From NCBI GenBank assembly GCA_023423715.1, contig JAFAFC010000031.1, positions 68,804 to 132,803 of the forward strand: a stretch of DNA of 64,000 nt, read 5' to 3'. Below are positions 24,440 to 33,721 of this stretch, piece after piece. Below the pieces are notes generated by a model that made no database searches, had not been told where the DNA came from, and worked only from the letters and a program-made list of their open reading frames with translations. This stretch comes from Bacteroidota bacterium (GTDB lineage: Bacteria; Bacteroidota; Bacteroidia; Flavobacteriales; Weeksellaceae). The position numbers were made by a program, and so were the translations under genes. The stretch's first letter is position 1; the number at the start of each line of letters is the position of its first letter.

Positions 24440-27373
24440 ATGCTGCTCAATTTACATAGTTATTACAGCTTACGATACGGAACGTTAAGTTTGGAAAAGC
24501 TCGTAGAAGGTATTCGTAATTATGGATACGATACGGCTGTGCTTACAGATATTAACAATTCATCTGCTGTTCTGAAATTTATTAGACTCTGTCGTGAAGC
24601 GGGAATCAACGGTTTAGCGGGAATGGAATTTCGCAATAATCATCAACTGCTTTTTGTGGGAATTGCTAAAAATGAATCTGGCTTTCGAGAATTGAATGAG
24701 TTGATGACGATTACGAATAAACAAAAATCTCTTTTACCGAAAGTAGCTCCCGAATTTGAAAATGTTTTTGTCGTTTATCCTTTTGGGACGAGAGAAGAAC
24801 GAGATTTACGAGAAAATGAATTTATTGGAATTCGTCCACATGAAGTTGCTAAATTTCTGACGTTTCCTAAAATACATTGGGAACGTTATGTGGTTTTAGC
24901 TCCAGTATCATTTCAACCCGAAAAATATCAACTTCATAAGCAACTTCGAGCAATTGACTCTAATTTATTGATTTCCCAAACGTCGCCTGAACAAATCGGT
25001 CGAGAAGACGAAATTTTCGTCCCGCAAGACCGGCTCAAAAAACGGTATGAATTGGTTCCGAAACTTATTGAAAATACGGAACAACTGCTTTCTAGGTGTC
25101 GTTTTTATTTTGAATTTGGTGGTTCTAAATACAAAAAAACCTTTACAGGATCGTATTCAGAAGACAAAGCTCTTTTGTATCGATATGCATTTGAAGGGTT
25201 TGAAAATAGATACGAAGTAACGGACGAAGTCGCTAGATCTCGAGTATTGAAAGAATTGGAAATTATTGATACTCTTAATTTTTCTAGCTATTTTTTGATT
25301 ACAGATGATTTGTGTCGATATGCTAGATCTCGCAATTTTCATTATGTAGGACGTGGCAGTGGTGCGAATAGCATTGTGGCATATTGTCTTGGGATTACAG
25401 ATGTTTGCCCAATTGAACTCAATTTGTATTTTGAACGATTCTTAAATCCTAAGCGTAAAGTTCCGCCCGATTTCGATGTTGATTTTTCTTGGAAAGATCG
25501 AGATGAAATGTATAAATATCTTTTTGGACGCTACGAAAATGTTGCGTTAATGGGCGCTATGGGAACATTTAAAGACCGATCTATTATCCGTGAGCTTGGG
25601 AAGATTTATGGTTTGCCGAAAAGTGAAATCGATAGACTAATTAAAGATCCTACACACATGCTGAATGAAAATGAAGTCACTAAAATGATTTTGGATATAC
25701 ATAATCAGATGGAAGATTTTCCCAATCAGCGTACGATTCATGCCTCTGGAGTTCTGATTTCGGAAGAACCTTTAACGTGTTATTCGGCGTTAGATTATCC
25801 ACCTAAAGGACTTCCGACAACGCAATACGATATGTATGTTGCCGAAGATTTGGGTTTTGAAAAATTTGATATTCTTTCGCAACGCGGGATTGGGCATATT
25901 AAAGATTGTCGAGAGATTATTCGTTTGAACACGGGGAATCAGGTGGAAACCACCAATCCGAAACGGTTTTTTACAGATCCTCTTATTGCAGAGCAATTAC
26001 GAAAAGCGAATACCATTGGTTGTTTTTATATTGAAAGTCCTGCAATGCGTCAGCTTATTTTAAAATTGAATTGTGATGATTATCTTACATTGGTAGCGGC
26101 GAGTTCTATTATTCGTCCTGGTGTGGCATCTTCAGGGATGATGCATGCATATATAGAGCGGCATTTGGCGCCAGAAAAAGTTGAATATATACATCCCGCT
26201 TTTAAAGAACAGCTAGAGGATACCTACGGTGTAATGGTGTATCAGGAAGATGTGATGAAAATAGGGCATCATTTTGGAGGATTGGACTTGGCTGAAGCCG
26301 ATGTTTTGCGAAGAATGATGAGCGGAAAATACCGTAACAAAAATCATTTAGCAGAAATTGAAGACAAATACTATCAAAATTGCAAAGAACGAGGCTATCC
26401 CGATGAGGTATCTAGAGAAGTTTGGCGCCAGATGGAAAGTTTTGCAGGCTATAGTTTTAATAAGGCACATTCGGCGTCTTTTGCGGTAGAAAGTTATCAA
26501 AGTCTTTTCCTGAAAACCTATTATCCAAGAGAATTTATGGTGAGTGTTTTGAATAATTATGGAGGGTTTTATTCTCGAGAAGTTTACGTAAATGAAGCCA
26601 AAAAAGCGGGCGGAATCATTTGTTTGCCTTGTGTGAACATAAGTATTTTTAATACATCGATTGACGGTAAACATATTTATTTGGGTTTTGATTGTTTATT
26701 GAATTTAGAAACGGATTTAGCAATTCGGATTCCCGAAGAAAGAGTTCAAAATGGTTTGTATCGAGGTTTATCAGATTTTTGTTTGCGTACTGGGGCTGGA
26801 CTTGAACAGGTTTTGATTCTTATTCGTTGTGGGGCTTTTCGCTTTTTAGGAATGGGTAAAAAAGAATTATTGTGGGAGGCGCATTTGATTTTAAAAAAGT
26901 CAAAAGAAAAAACGAATACTTCAGGGTATTTGTTTTATGGAGAAACCGAAAAATTGACTTTACCCAAATTAACAACAGATAAACTAGAAGATCTTTATGA
27001 TGAGCTTGAGTTGATGGGATTTCCCGTTTCGGGATCAAGTTTTGATTTTGCTAAATCCTCCTATCGAGGTACTGTTACGGGAAAAACGTTGACGTCTTTT
27101 GAAGGAGAAATTGTACGAATTGTAGCGCATTTAGTAGCTTCTAAAATGGTACGAACCAAAACAGGAACTTTAATGAAGTTTGGGACGTTTTTAGATGAGC
27201 ACGGAGATTTTGTAGATACGGTTCATTTTCCGCAAAGCTTGAGGATATCGCCGTTGCGAGGTCGCGGTTTGTATTTAATTGAAGGAAAAGTAAGCTTGGA
27301 TTTTGACTGTCCTGCAATTGAAGTTCATCGATGTGCGATGATGCCGCTGAAACCCGATCCGAGAAGTGTTTAA
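24440..27373 (+). CDS. DnaE2-like DNA polymerase III alpha subunit
   Basis: This C-family polymerase has 977 residues, shorter than replicative DnaE (about 1,160) and near DnaE2 size. The N-terminal PHP domain is degenerate: the opening reads LNLHSYYSLRYGT instead of the HxH pattern, and LTDINN replaces LTDHxN, so the metal site is probably lost. The catalytic aspartates are D346 and D348 in PPDFDVDF; GRGSGANS, the helix-hairpin-helix region and an OB-like region near the C-terminus are also visible. With dinB 10 bases upstream it forms an error-prone repair cassette under a divergent S24 repressor. The replicative dnaE must be elsewhere. Confidence 0.9.
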   Translation: MLLNLHSYYSLRYGTLSLEKLVEGIRNYGYDTAVLTDINNSSAVLKFIRLCREAGINGLAGMEFRNNHQLLFVGIAKNESGFRELNELMTITNKQKSLLPKVAPEFENVFVVYPFGTREERDLRENEFIGIRPHEVAKFLTFPKIHWERYVVLAPVSFQPEKYQLHKQLRAIDSNLLISQTSPEQIGREDEIFVPQDRLKKRYELVPKLIENTEQLLSRCRFYFEFGGSKYKKTFTGSYSEDKALLYRYAFEGFENRYEVTDEVARSRVLKELEIIDTLNFSSYFLITDDLCRYARSRNFHYVGRGSGANSIVAYCLGITDVCPIELNLYFERFLNPKRKVPPDFDVDFSWKDRDEMYKYLFGRYENVALMGAMGTFKDRSIIRELGKIYGLPKSEIDRLIKDPTHMLNENEVTKMILDIHNQMEDFPNQRTIHASGVLISEEPLTCYSALDYPPKGLPTTQYDMYVAEDLGFEKFDILSQRGIGHIKDCREIIRLNTGNQVETTNPKRFFTDPLIAEQLRKANTIGCFYIESPAMRQLILKLNCDDYLTLVAASSIIRPGVASSGMMHAYIERHLAPEKVEYIHPAFKEQLEDTYGVMVYQEDVMKIGHHFGGLDLAEADVLRRMMSGKYRNKNHLAEIEDKYYQNCKERGYPDEVSREVWRQMESFAGYSFNKAHSASFAVESYQSLFLKTYYPREFMVSVLNNYGGFYSREVYVNEAKKAGGIICLPCVNISIFNTSIDGKHIYLGFDCLLNLETDLAIRIPEERVQNGLYRGLSDFCLRTGAGLEQVLILIRCGAFRFLGMGKKELLWEAHLILKKSKEKTNTSGYLFYGETEKLTLPKLTTDKLEDLYDELELMGFPVSGSSFDFAKSSYRGTVTGKTLTSFEGEIVRIVAHLVASKMVRTKTGTLMKFGTFLDEHGDFVDTVHFPQSLRISPLRGRGLYLIEGKVSLDFDCPAIEVHRCAMMPLKPDPRSV

Positions 27374-27407
27374 AAAAGACCTTCCACCAAATGGTGGAAG
27401 GTCTTTT
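27374..27407. terminator. Bidirectional terminator between dnaE2-like gene and pepD
   Basis: AAAAGACCTTCCACC (27374-27388) pairs perfectly with GGTGGAAGGTCTTTT (27393-27407) around AAAT. T-rich flanks on both sides let it serve both convergent genes; it begins right after one stop codon and ends next to the other. Confidence 0.9.
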
Positions 27408-27408
27408 G

Positions 27409-28854
27409 CTATTTTTTCTCAGGAATCTGAGTTAGAATGTCTTTCAAGAAACTCCAGAATTTCTGGGTTGATGAAATGCTCGCACGTTCGTCTGGTGAGT
27501 GTGCGCCGCGAATCGTTGGTCCGAAACTTACCATTTCCATTTCTGGATAATGTGAACCTATAATTCCGCATTCCAAACCAGCGTGGCAAGCTACAACGTG
27601 AGGTTTAGAACCGAATTTTTCCGTGTACAATTTATCCATAATCGTAACGATTTCCGAACCTGGAAGTGGTTTCCAACCTGGATATGCTCCGCTAAATTCT
27701 ACTTGCATTCCTGCTAATTCAAAGACAGCACGTAACTGTCCTGCAACATCGTCTTTAGACGAATCTACCGAAGAACGAGAAAGGTTTAAAATCTTCAAAG
27801 CACCCTCTTTCAACTCAACACGAGCAACATTGTTAGAGGCTTCTACCAAATCAGCTACATCAGGAGACATGCGATAAACTCCGTTGTGAGCTGCTTTCAA
27901 AGCATAAATTATTTTTTTAGAATCTGTAGCAGAAAGACCTTGATTAGCAGCTTCTGTTTTTTCAATACTGATGTTTAAATCTTTTTCAACAGAAGCGAAT
28001 TCAACTAGAATTTCTTCTTTTAAAGCGTTCGCTACTTTCAGAAAATCATCTGCGTTTGCGACTGCGAAAATTGCTTTTCCTTCTCTTGGAATAGCATTTC
28101 TCAAACCTCCGCTATCTATCGAAATTAACTGAATATCTTGCGTTTGGTTTCCTGCAAAAAGCAATCTTCCAATCAACACATTGGCATTTCCAAAACCTTT
28201 ATGGATGTCCATTCCTGAATGTCCACCTTGCAAACCTTTAACATAAATCGAAAGAATTTCACCTTGTGTTGCTTCTAAAGCGTACTTCTGAGAAGCCGTT
28301 ACATCAACACCACCGGCGCAACCGATATCAATTTCGTCATCTTCTTCGGTATCAAGATTTAGCAAAATTTCACCCTTCAAAAGACCTGGTTTTAGGTTTA
28401 AAGCTCCTGTCATTCCTGTTTCTTCATCGATTGTGAAAAGCGCTTCTAAAGCTGGATGCGGGATGTCCGAAGATTCTAAAATCGACATGATGGATGCAAC
28501 TCCCAAACCGTTATCAGCTCCAAGAGTTGTCCCTTTTGCCTTCACCCAATCACCATCAACAACCATTTGAATTCCTTGCGTGTCAAAATCAAAATCAACA
28601 TCGTTGTTTTTTTGACAAACCATATCCAAATGCGATTGTAAAACTATCGGTGTACGATTTTCCATTCCTGAAGTTGCCGGTTTGCGAATAATCACGTTAC
28701 CTACTTCGTCTACGATGGTTTCAAGATTCAACGATTCACCAAAATTTTTGATGAATTCAATTACTTTTTCCTCTTTTTTGGAAGGTCTCGGAACTGCGTT
28801 TAATGCAGAGAAATTCTTCCAAATAATTTGAGGCTCTATATTTTGTAAGCTCAT
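27409..28854 (-). CDS. pepD: Aminoacyl-histidine dipeptidase (M20 family, PepD)
   Basis: This 481-residue cytoplasmic zinc dipeptidase belongs to family M20C. Metal-ligand and catalytic motifs are visible: QSHLDMVCQK (His and catalytic Asp), GTTLGADNGLG (bridging Asp), TIDEETGMTGA (catalytic Glu and metal Glu) and LLNLDTEEDDEIDIGCAGG. A dimerisation lid domain separates the halves. PepD hydrolyses Xaa-His and other dipeptides including carnosine. Length matches the family (about 485). It has no signal peptide and stands as a single gene. Confidence 0.95.
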   Translation of the reverse strand: MSLQNIEPQIIWKNFSALNAVPRPSKKEEKVIEFIKNFGESLNLETIVDEVGNVIIRKPATSGMENRTPIVLQSHLDMVCQKNNDVDFDFDTQGIQMVVDGDWVKAKGTTLGADNGLGVASIMSILESSDIPHPALEALFTIDEETGMTGALNLKPGLLKGEILLNLDTEEDDEIDIGCAGGVDVTASQKYALEATQGEILSIYVKGLQGGHSGMDIHKGFGNANVLIGRLLFAGNQTQDIQLISIDSGGLRNAIPREGKAIFAVANADDFLKVANALKEEILVEFASVEKDLNISIEKTEAANQGLSATDSKKIIYALKAAHNGVYRMSPDVADLVEASNNVARVELKEGALKILNLSRSSVDSSKDDVAGQLRAVFELAGMQVEFSGAYPGWKPLPGSEIVTIMDKLYTEKFGSKPHVVACHAGLECGIIGSHYPEMEMVSFGPTIRGAHSPDERASISSTQKFWSFLKDILTQIPEKK

Positions 28855-28882
28855 AAAAATTTATTTGTCCAAATTTACAAAA

Positions 28883-28913
28883 TAAAAAGCGGCTAAAGAA
28901 TTCCTTTGGCCGC
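28883..28913 (-). terminator. Intrinsic terminator for the LURP-one-like gene
   Basis: GCGGCTAAAG (28889-28898) pairs with CTTTGGCCGC (28904-28913), including one wobble pair. On the minus strand it is followed by TTTTTATTTT. It lies 38 bases after the stop of the gene ending at 28951. Confidence 0.78.
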
Positions 28914-28950
28914 ATATTTAGTGCTTTTTTTAGCTGTTTTTTATTCGTGA

Positions 28951-29556
28951 TTAACCTCGTGCACGTTCTAGTAAAACCATCATCAGAAGTGATAAGATTA
29001 CCAATGTTTCATCTTCGTCATCGATATCAACCATTCGGTTCAGTTGGAAACGTCTTCCGATTAACGAAGGCATTTTCTTTAATTGAAAATAACTGCGCCC
29101 AGCGGCATCTTTCACACTATAAGAAGGATTTAGGAAATAGCCAGTAAACATCCCAATAATAGGGATTTCACCTACCATGCTGTCCCAGATTTTTTTAAAA
29201 CCATTGTCCTCGGTAATGGTGAATTTGGTGATGTTGTTTTCATCCATGATGTCGTACGTCGCTTTCCAAAAAGAACGCATTCCTTTTCGGGAAACACGAC
29301 CATAGCTTTTCATATTTACTAAATCAACTAGGCTGTAAGACGCATTAAAATCCAACCACTGATTGGCTTTGATTTGAAATAATTGCTGCGTTCTCGAATG
29401 ATCCGAATAGATAATAACATCCTCTTTCAAGCGGAACATTTTCTGGCGTACATAAGCGATTTCTTTTCCGTTGGCATCCGTGATTGTGAAGTCGCTGGAA
29501 AGAGTCGTAATCCTAAATTTGAAGTCTAGCGGATAGTTGAGATTCTTTAAGTGCAT
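28951..29556 (-). CDS. LURP-one-related (phospholipid scramblase-like) family protein
   Basis: This 201-residue protein has the tubby-like beta-barrel pattern of LURP-one-related/YxjI proteins: FRITTLSSDFTITDANGKEIAYVRQK, LFQIKANQWLDFNASYSL, FTITEDNGFKKI, YFQLKKMPSLIGRRFQL, ending with a hydrophobic helix (ETLVILSLLMMVLLERAR) that could be the central helix of the barrel. The function of bacterial members is unknown. No signal peptide. It stands alone on the minus strand. Confidence 0.82.
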   Translation of the reverse strand: MHLKNLNYPLDFKFRITTLSSDFTITDANGKEIAYVRQKMFRLKEDVIIYSDHSRTQQLFQIKANQWLDFNASYSLVDLVNMKSYGRVSRKGMRSFWKATYDIMDENNITKFTITEDNGFKKIWDSMVGEIPIIGMFTGYFLNPSYSVKDAAGRSYFQLKKMPSLIGRRFQLNRMVDIDDEDETLVILSLLMMVLLERARG

Positions 29557-29701
29557 AAGGTTTTTTGTTTAAAGATAGTTTTTTTTCGGAATTCGCGATA
29601 GGCATTTGTTAAATTTGAAATGAAATTCATATGGCTTTTTAATCTGATTTCTCGAACATCCGAAGTAGAAAAAATAAAGAATTAGCTTTATCTTTGTCGT
29701 T

Positions 29702-30313
29702 ATGGATTACCCAAGTAAAGTTTTATCCAAAGCGGTTGAAGAAATCTCTGGATTGCCAGGAATAGGGAAAAAATCGGCATTACGATTGGCTCTATATCTT
29801 CTTCGTCAACCCGAAAGTCAAGCTCTTGCTCTTGCCGATTCTCTTGAGAAATTGGTTCGTGAAATTCAGTATTGTAAAGAATGCCATAATTTTTCGGATT
29901 CGGAGATTTGTGATATTTGTGCTAGCTCGAATCGAAGTTCAGAATTGCTTTGCGTTGTTGAAGATGTTCGAGACGTGATGGCCATTGAGAATACAGGAAA
30001 GTTTCAAGGGAAATATGTGGTTTTGGGCGGGAAAATTTCGCCGATGGAAGGCATTGGACCAGGACAGCTAAAAATTTCGGCAGTAGAATCCAAACTCGAG
30101 TCGGGCGAAGTGAAAGAAGTAATTTTTGCACTGAGCGCAACGATGGAGGGCGATACAACAGCGTATTATATGTATAAAAAATTGAAGCATTTTTCGGTTC
30201 AGTTTTCAAGTATTGCACGCGGAATTTCGGTAGGAGATGAGTTGGAATATGCAGATGAAATCTCGTTGGGACGCTCGATTATCAACCGATCACCGTATTC
30301 TGAAAAAAGCTAG
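29702..30313 (+). CDS. recR: Recombination protein RecR
   Basis: This 203-residue RecR has a helix-hairpin-helix (LPGIGKKSALRLALYLL), a four-cysteine zinc finger (CKECHNFSDSEICDIC), and a Toprim domain with LCVVEDVRD and the GKYVVLGGKISPMEGIGP segment. It acts with RecF and RecO to load RecA at gaps. A TATCTTTG -7 box at 29689-29696 lies only five bases before the ATG, so the mRNA may be almost leaderless; no TTG at the expected -33 is seen. The glycosyltransferase gene follows at six bases. Confidence 0.96.
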   Translation: MDYPSKVLSKAVEEISGLPGIGKKSALRLALYLLRQPESQALALADSLEKLVREIQYCKECHNFSDSEICDICASSNRSSELLCVVEDVRDVMAIENTGKFQGKYVVLGGKISPMEGIGPGQLKISAVESKLESGEVKEVIFALSATMEGDTTAYYMYKKLKHFSVQFSSIARGISVGDELEYADEISLGRSIINRSPYSEKS

Positions 30314-30318
30314 ATTCT

Positions 30319-31149
30319 ATGGAACTCAGCATTGTTATTCTTCATTATCAAGTTTCGGATGTTTTGCGAAAATGTTTGCAATCGCTCGATCGTTTTGTGA
30401 AAGATATTTCGTACGAAGTTTTGGTGGTGGACAATGCGTCTCCAGATGATTCTTGGAAGGTTTTAATCAACGAGTTTCCGAACGTTCAATTCATTTCAAA
30501 TGCTGAAAATGCAGGTTTTGCAAAAGGAAATAATGTTGGTATTAAAAAAGCAAAAGGCGAATATCTTTTACTTCTCAATCCAGATACAGAACTCGAATCT
30601 GATGATTTAAAAAAAGTTCTTGATTTCGCTAAATCTAAAGCCAACTTTGGATGTTTAGGTGTTCGGATGCATGATGCTTCTGGGGCTTTTCTTCCGGAAA
30701 GTAAACGTTCGGTTCCAGGAATTATCAATTCGTTTGGGAAGTTGTTTTTCACGTTTGGAATGACGAAATCCAAATCGTATTATCGTGATGATTTGCAAGA
30801 AACCGATATTGCGCCAGTGGATGTTGTTACAGGTGCATTTTTGCTTTGTAAAAGAGATCGTTATTGGGAAGTTGGTGGTTTAGACGAAACGTATTTTATG
30901 TACGGTGAAGATATCGATTTATGCAATTCTTTTTTGAATAAAGGCTATCAAAATTGGTATTACGGCACTTTTTCTATTTTGCACCTCAAAGGAGAGAGTA
31001 CGCAAAAAGATGAGGTTTATCTCGAACGGTTTTATGGTGCGATGCAGATTTTTATTGACAAATACTATCAGCAAAAGAAATTTCAACATGTTGTATTGTC
31101 ATTTGGATTGCGAGTGAAGCATTTTCTAGAAAAACGAAAACTCAACTGA
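30319..31149 (+). CDS. Family 2 glycosyltransferase
   Basis: This 276-residue GT2 enzyme has the N-terminal nucleotide-sugar domain SIVILHYQVSDVL with VVDNASPDDS, the LLNPDTELE DxD-type motif, and VDVVTGAFLLCKRDRYWEVGGLDETYFMYGEDIDLCN, typical of rhamnosyltransferase-like GT2 proteins. There are no membrane segments. Acceptor and donor are not readable. It is probably co-transcribed with recR and is not inside a polysaccharide cluster, which is common for such pairs in this phylum. Confidence 0.9.
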   Translation: MELSIVILHYQVSDVLRKCLQSLDRFVKDISYEVLVVDNASPDDSWKVLINEFPNVQFISNAENAGFAKGNNVGIKKAKGEYLLLLNPDTELESDDLKKVLDFAKSKANFGCLGVRMHDASGAFLPESKRSVPGIINSFGKLFFTFGMTKSKSYYRDDLQETDIAPVDVVTGAFLLCKRDRYWEVGGLDETYFMYGEDIDLCNSFLNKGYQNWYYGTFSILHLKGESTQKDEVYLERFYGAMQIFIDKYYQQKKFQHVVLSFGLRVKHFLEKRKLN

Positions 31150-31167
31150 AAACTAAAGCATAAAAAA

Positions 31168-31192
31168 AAAGAGAACCCATTTGGTTCTCTTT
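31168..31192. terminator. Bidirectional terminator between GT2 and secG
   Basis: AAAGAGAACC (31168-31177) pairs with GGTTCTCTTT (31183-31192) around a five-base loop, with an A9 run on the left giving T9 on the minus strand. It separates convergent genes. Confidence 0.83.
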
Positions 31193-31214
31193 ATATTTTG
31201 TACGATTGTAATGC

Positions 31215-31556
31215 TTATTTCGCTGGAGTAGAAGTAGGCGTTGTTGCAGGTGTGTTTGTTGGTGCACTTGCAGGAGCTTCCGTTTTCTTAGGCGCTTGTA
31301 CTTTCGGTAAAGCTTGTACTGGGCTTGCCGTAAGAACTACGCTTAAAATAATTACTACAACAACCGAAACTCCAAGAGTCCAAGTTGCTTTTTCCATAAA
31401 GTCGTTGGTTCTTTGTACACCGAATTGTGCAGAAGATGCACCACCGAATGTTGAAGAAAGACCTCCACCTTTTGGGTTTTGAGCCATAATGACGATAATT
31501 AGTAAGATACAAAGGATCATTACTACCACCATTAAAATTGTAAATATAGCACTCAT
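31215..31556 (-). CDS. secG: Preprotein translocase subunit SecG
   Basis: This 113-residue protein has two membrane helices (about 4-24 and 58-76) joined by the diagnostic loop AQNPKGGGLSSTFGGASSAQFGVQRTNDFMEK. It completes the SecYEG channel. The C-terminal tail is Ala/Pro/Thr-rich (KKTEAPASAPTNTPATTPTSTPAK), longer than in Proteobacteria and typical of Bacteroidota. Single gene with the terminator at 31168 downstream. Confidence 0.95.
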   Translation of the reverse strand: MSAIFTILMVVVMILCILLIIVIMAQNPKGGGLSSTFGGASSAQFGVQRTNDFMEKATWTLGVSVVVVIILSVVLTASPVQALPKVQAPKKTEAPASAPTNTPATTPTSTPAK

Positions 31557-31631
31557 CGTTTTATTCTAAATTTTGAAGGGCAAATGTAATGTTTTTTGAT
31601 GAAATTACAAATAGCCAAATGATATTTCAAG

Positions 31632-31659
31632 AAAAAAACAGCAACCGAAGTTGCTGTTT
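31632..31659 (-). terminator. Intrinsic terminator for the M16 protease operon
   Basis: AAACAGCAAC (31636-31645) pairs with GTTGCTGTTT (31650-31659). On the minus strand the loop reads TTCG, a stable tetraloop, and T residues follow. It is 22 bases past the stop. Confidence 0.86.
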
Positions 31660-31681
31660 ATAGGATTACTACCTTTTCTGA

Positions 31682-33715
31682 TTATTTAAAATCAGCATCG
31701 GTTGCTTTATTCAGTTCAATCGAGCTAACGTTGAAAACCATTTCCATAGGTCCTACAGCTTGCGTAATGCTTTGTGGGAATTTTACTCCAGAAACGTCTT
31801 TGTAATCTGCGAACTTCACGTTTACCGTTTGTCCTTGAGCTGTCATTTGAGTTCCAACTTTAAGACCAGTTTTTTTGCTGTAAAAATGACTTGTAGCTCC
31901 TACTTTAACAACGTAGCAATCTTCACCATTTACGTTTTCACTTCCTGAAATTTTAGCATTTGGATTTTTTGCAAAACTCAATTCTGGAATTGCTGTTGTC
32001 GAATTCAAAAATTCCGCTTTCGTTTCTTCTGGAAGTGGCATAGATTGTCCTTGCATAGACATTCCACCGTTTTTACCATCGAAGAAAATCTTTTGCATTA
32101 CATTTCCGCCCATAGAAACTTCACTTAAACGCTTTCCACCATTAGCTTCAATCGTTTTAAGATCCAATTGCATCCCTTGCACAGTTCCCGTTGCTTTGGT
32201 TGTAACTGATGTAATCTTTTCCAAAGCCGCTTTTCCTCCAATTGCAGCGAAGTATTTGTCCATAACACTCGCTACAGAAACCGATGCATCAATTTTTTGA
32301 GCTTCTGGCTTTTTTGTTGGATTCGCATTGGTGTTGTAATATTTTACAGGATATCCTAGTTTTTCTAAACCATCAGCAATTTCTGAAGCTTTTCCAGCAA
32401 CAAAAATTCTAGATTGATTTGGCTTAACAAATGATTTTGTAGCATTTGAAATATCAGCTGCGGTAACAGCATCAATTGACTTCAAATAATCAGTAAAGAA
32501 ATTCTCTGGTAAGTCTTGCGTTTTTTGACTTAATGCAAAACGTGCAATTGTTGCTGGACTTTCTAATGAACGGATGAAATCTCCTTTCAACTTCGCTTTA
32601 GCACTTGTTAATTCTTCTGGTTTTACGGTGTTAATGGCTTTCAATTCGTTCATAAATTCTGTTACTGCTTTATCCGTAACTTCGTTACGAACACTTGCAT
32701 TTGCAGAGAACATTGGACCGTATTTTCCTGTATTTAAAGAAGAATAGGCTCCGTATGTAAATCCGTTTTTCTCACGAAGATTCATGAATAATCTTGCTTC
32801 GCCTCCTCCTCCAAGGATGTAGTTTGCGATAACCGCAGGGAAATACTGCTTGCTATTCATTTTAAGATCAGTCGTGTTTCCAACGTTTACTACAGATTGT
32901 ACGGCGTTTGGAACGTCAACTACGTTAATTTCTGTCGCTGCTAAAGTTGCGGCAGGCTCTAGATTTCCGAATTTAACATCCGATTTTTTCCAAGCTGAGA
33001 AATCACGCTCTACTTGTTTTTTAACATCCTCAAATTTAACATCACCAACAATTACTAAGTACGCATTGTTAGGCGCATAATATTTTTTGTAGAAATCTTG
33101 AACATCGGCAAGTTGAACGTTTTTAATGCTTTCTGCCGTGTTGAATTCTCCACGAGCTGTATTTTTTCCGTAAGTAACGGCTCTATTGATTTTGCTTGCG
33201 ATGCTGCTTGCGTTTTTCTCATCCGCTTTTAAGCCTTCAATCATTCTGTCCTTCGACTTGTTGATTTCTTCAACATCAAATTTTGGGTTGATGATTGCGT
33301 CCGCCATCATAGATAAAACCTCAGGATAGTATTTTGACAACGAGTTCGCCGAAGCGCCTCCTGAAGAGAAGTTTAAACCTGCTCCTAAGAAATCGATTCT
33401 TTTGTTGAATTCGTCTTTAGAAACTTTCGTGGTTCCTTCTCCTAATTGTCCCGCCATAATTTGACTAACACCCGCTTTATTTCCTTCGAAAATAGGCTGT
33501 CTATCCATGGTAAGCGTCGTGTTTACTCGTGGCAATTTTGCATTTTCTACAACCATTACCGTAAGACCATTACTCAATGTGAATGTTTTTGGCTTGGTGA
33601 TGTTAATGCTTGGTGTAGGCCCTGGCTTAGGCATTTGGTCTACATTAATGCTTTGTGCAGTAACCATTCCTGAAAATAAGAATGCCGCTGCGATATATTT
33701 AAATTGGTATTTCAT
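31682..33715 (-). CDS. M16-like peptidase, non-catalytic subunit with C-terminal LolA-like domain
   Basis: This 677-residue protein has a signal peptide ending near VTAQ and two M16-type halves (about 40-450). The zinc motif HxxEH is replaced by a segment reading MAGQLGEG, so this is the inactive partner of a two-subunit M16 protease. Residues about 475-677 form an extra domain (VASVMDKYFAAIGGKAALEKI, ending in VKFPQSITQAVGPMEMVFNVSSIELN) resembling LolA/LppX-like lipoprotein-binding folds. The active partner is encoded six bases upstream in the same operon (33722-35035). The complex should act in the periplasm; substrates are unknown. Confidence 0.88.
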   Translation of the reverse strand: MKYQFKYIAAAFLFSGMVTAQSINVDQMPKPGPTPSINITKPKTFTLSNGLTVMVVENAKLPRVNTTLTMDRQPIFEGNKAGVSQIMAGQLGEGTTKVSKDEFNKRIDFLGAGLNFSSGGASANSLSKYYPEVLSMMADAIINPKFDVEEINKSKDRMIEGLKADEKNASSIASKINRAVTYGKNTARGEFNTAESIKNVQLADVQDFYKKYYAPNNAYLVIVGDVKFEDVKKQVERDFSAWKKSDVKFGNLEPAATLAATEINVVDVPNAVQSVVNVGNTTDLKMNSKQYFPAVIANYILGGGGEARLFMNLREKNGFTYGAYSSLNTGKYGPMFSANASVRNEVTDKAVTEFMNELKAINTVKPEELTSAKAKLKGDFIRSLESPATIARFALSQKTQDLPENFFTDYLKSIDAVTAADISNATKSFVKPNQSRIFVAGKASEIADGLEKLGYPVKYYNTNANPTKKPEAQKIDASVSVASVMDKYFAAIGGKAALEKITSVTTKATGTVQGMQLDLKTIEANGGKRLSEVSMGGNVMQKIFFDGKNGGMSMQGQSMPLPEETKAEFLNSTTAIPELSFAKNPNAKISGSENVNGEDCYVVKVGATSHFYSKKTGLKVGTQMTAQGQTVNVKFADYKDVSGVKFPQSITQAVGPMEMVFNVSSIELNKATDADFK

Positions 33716-33721
33716 AAAGCT

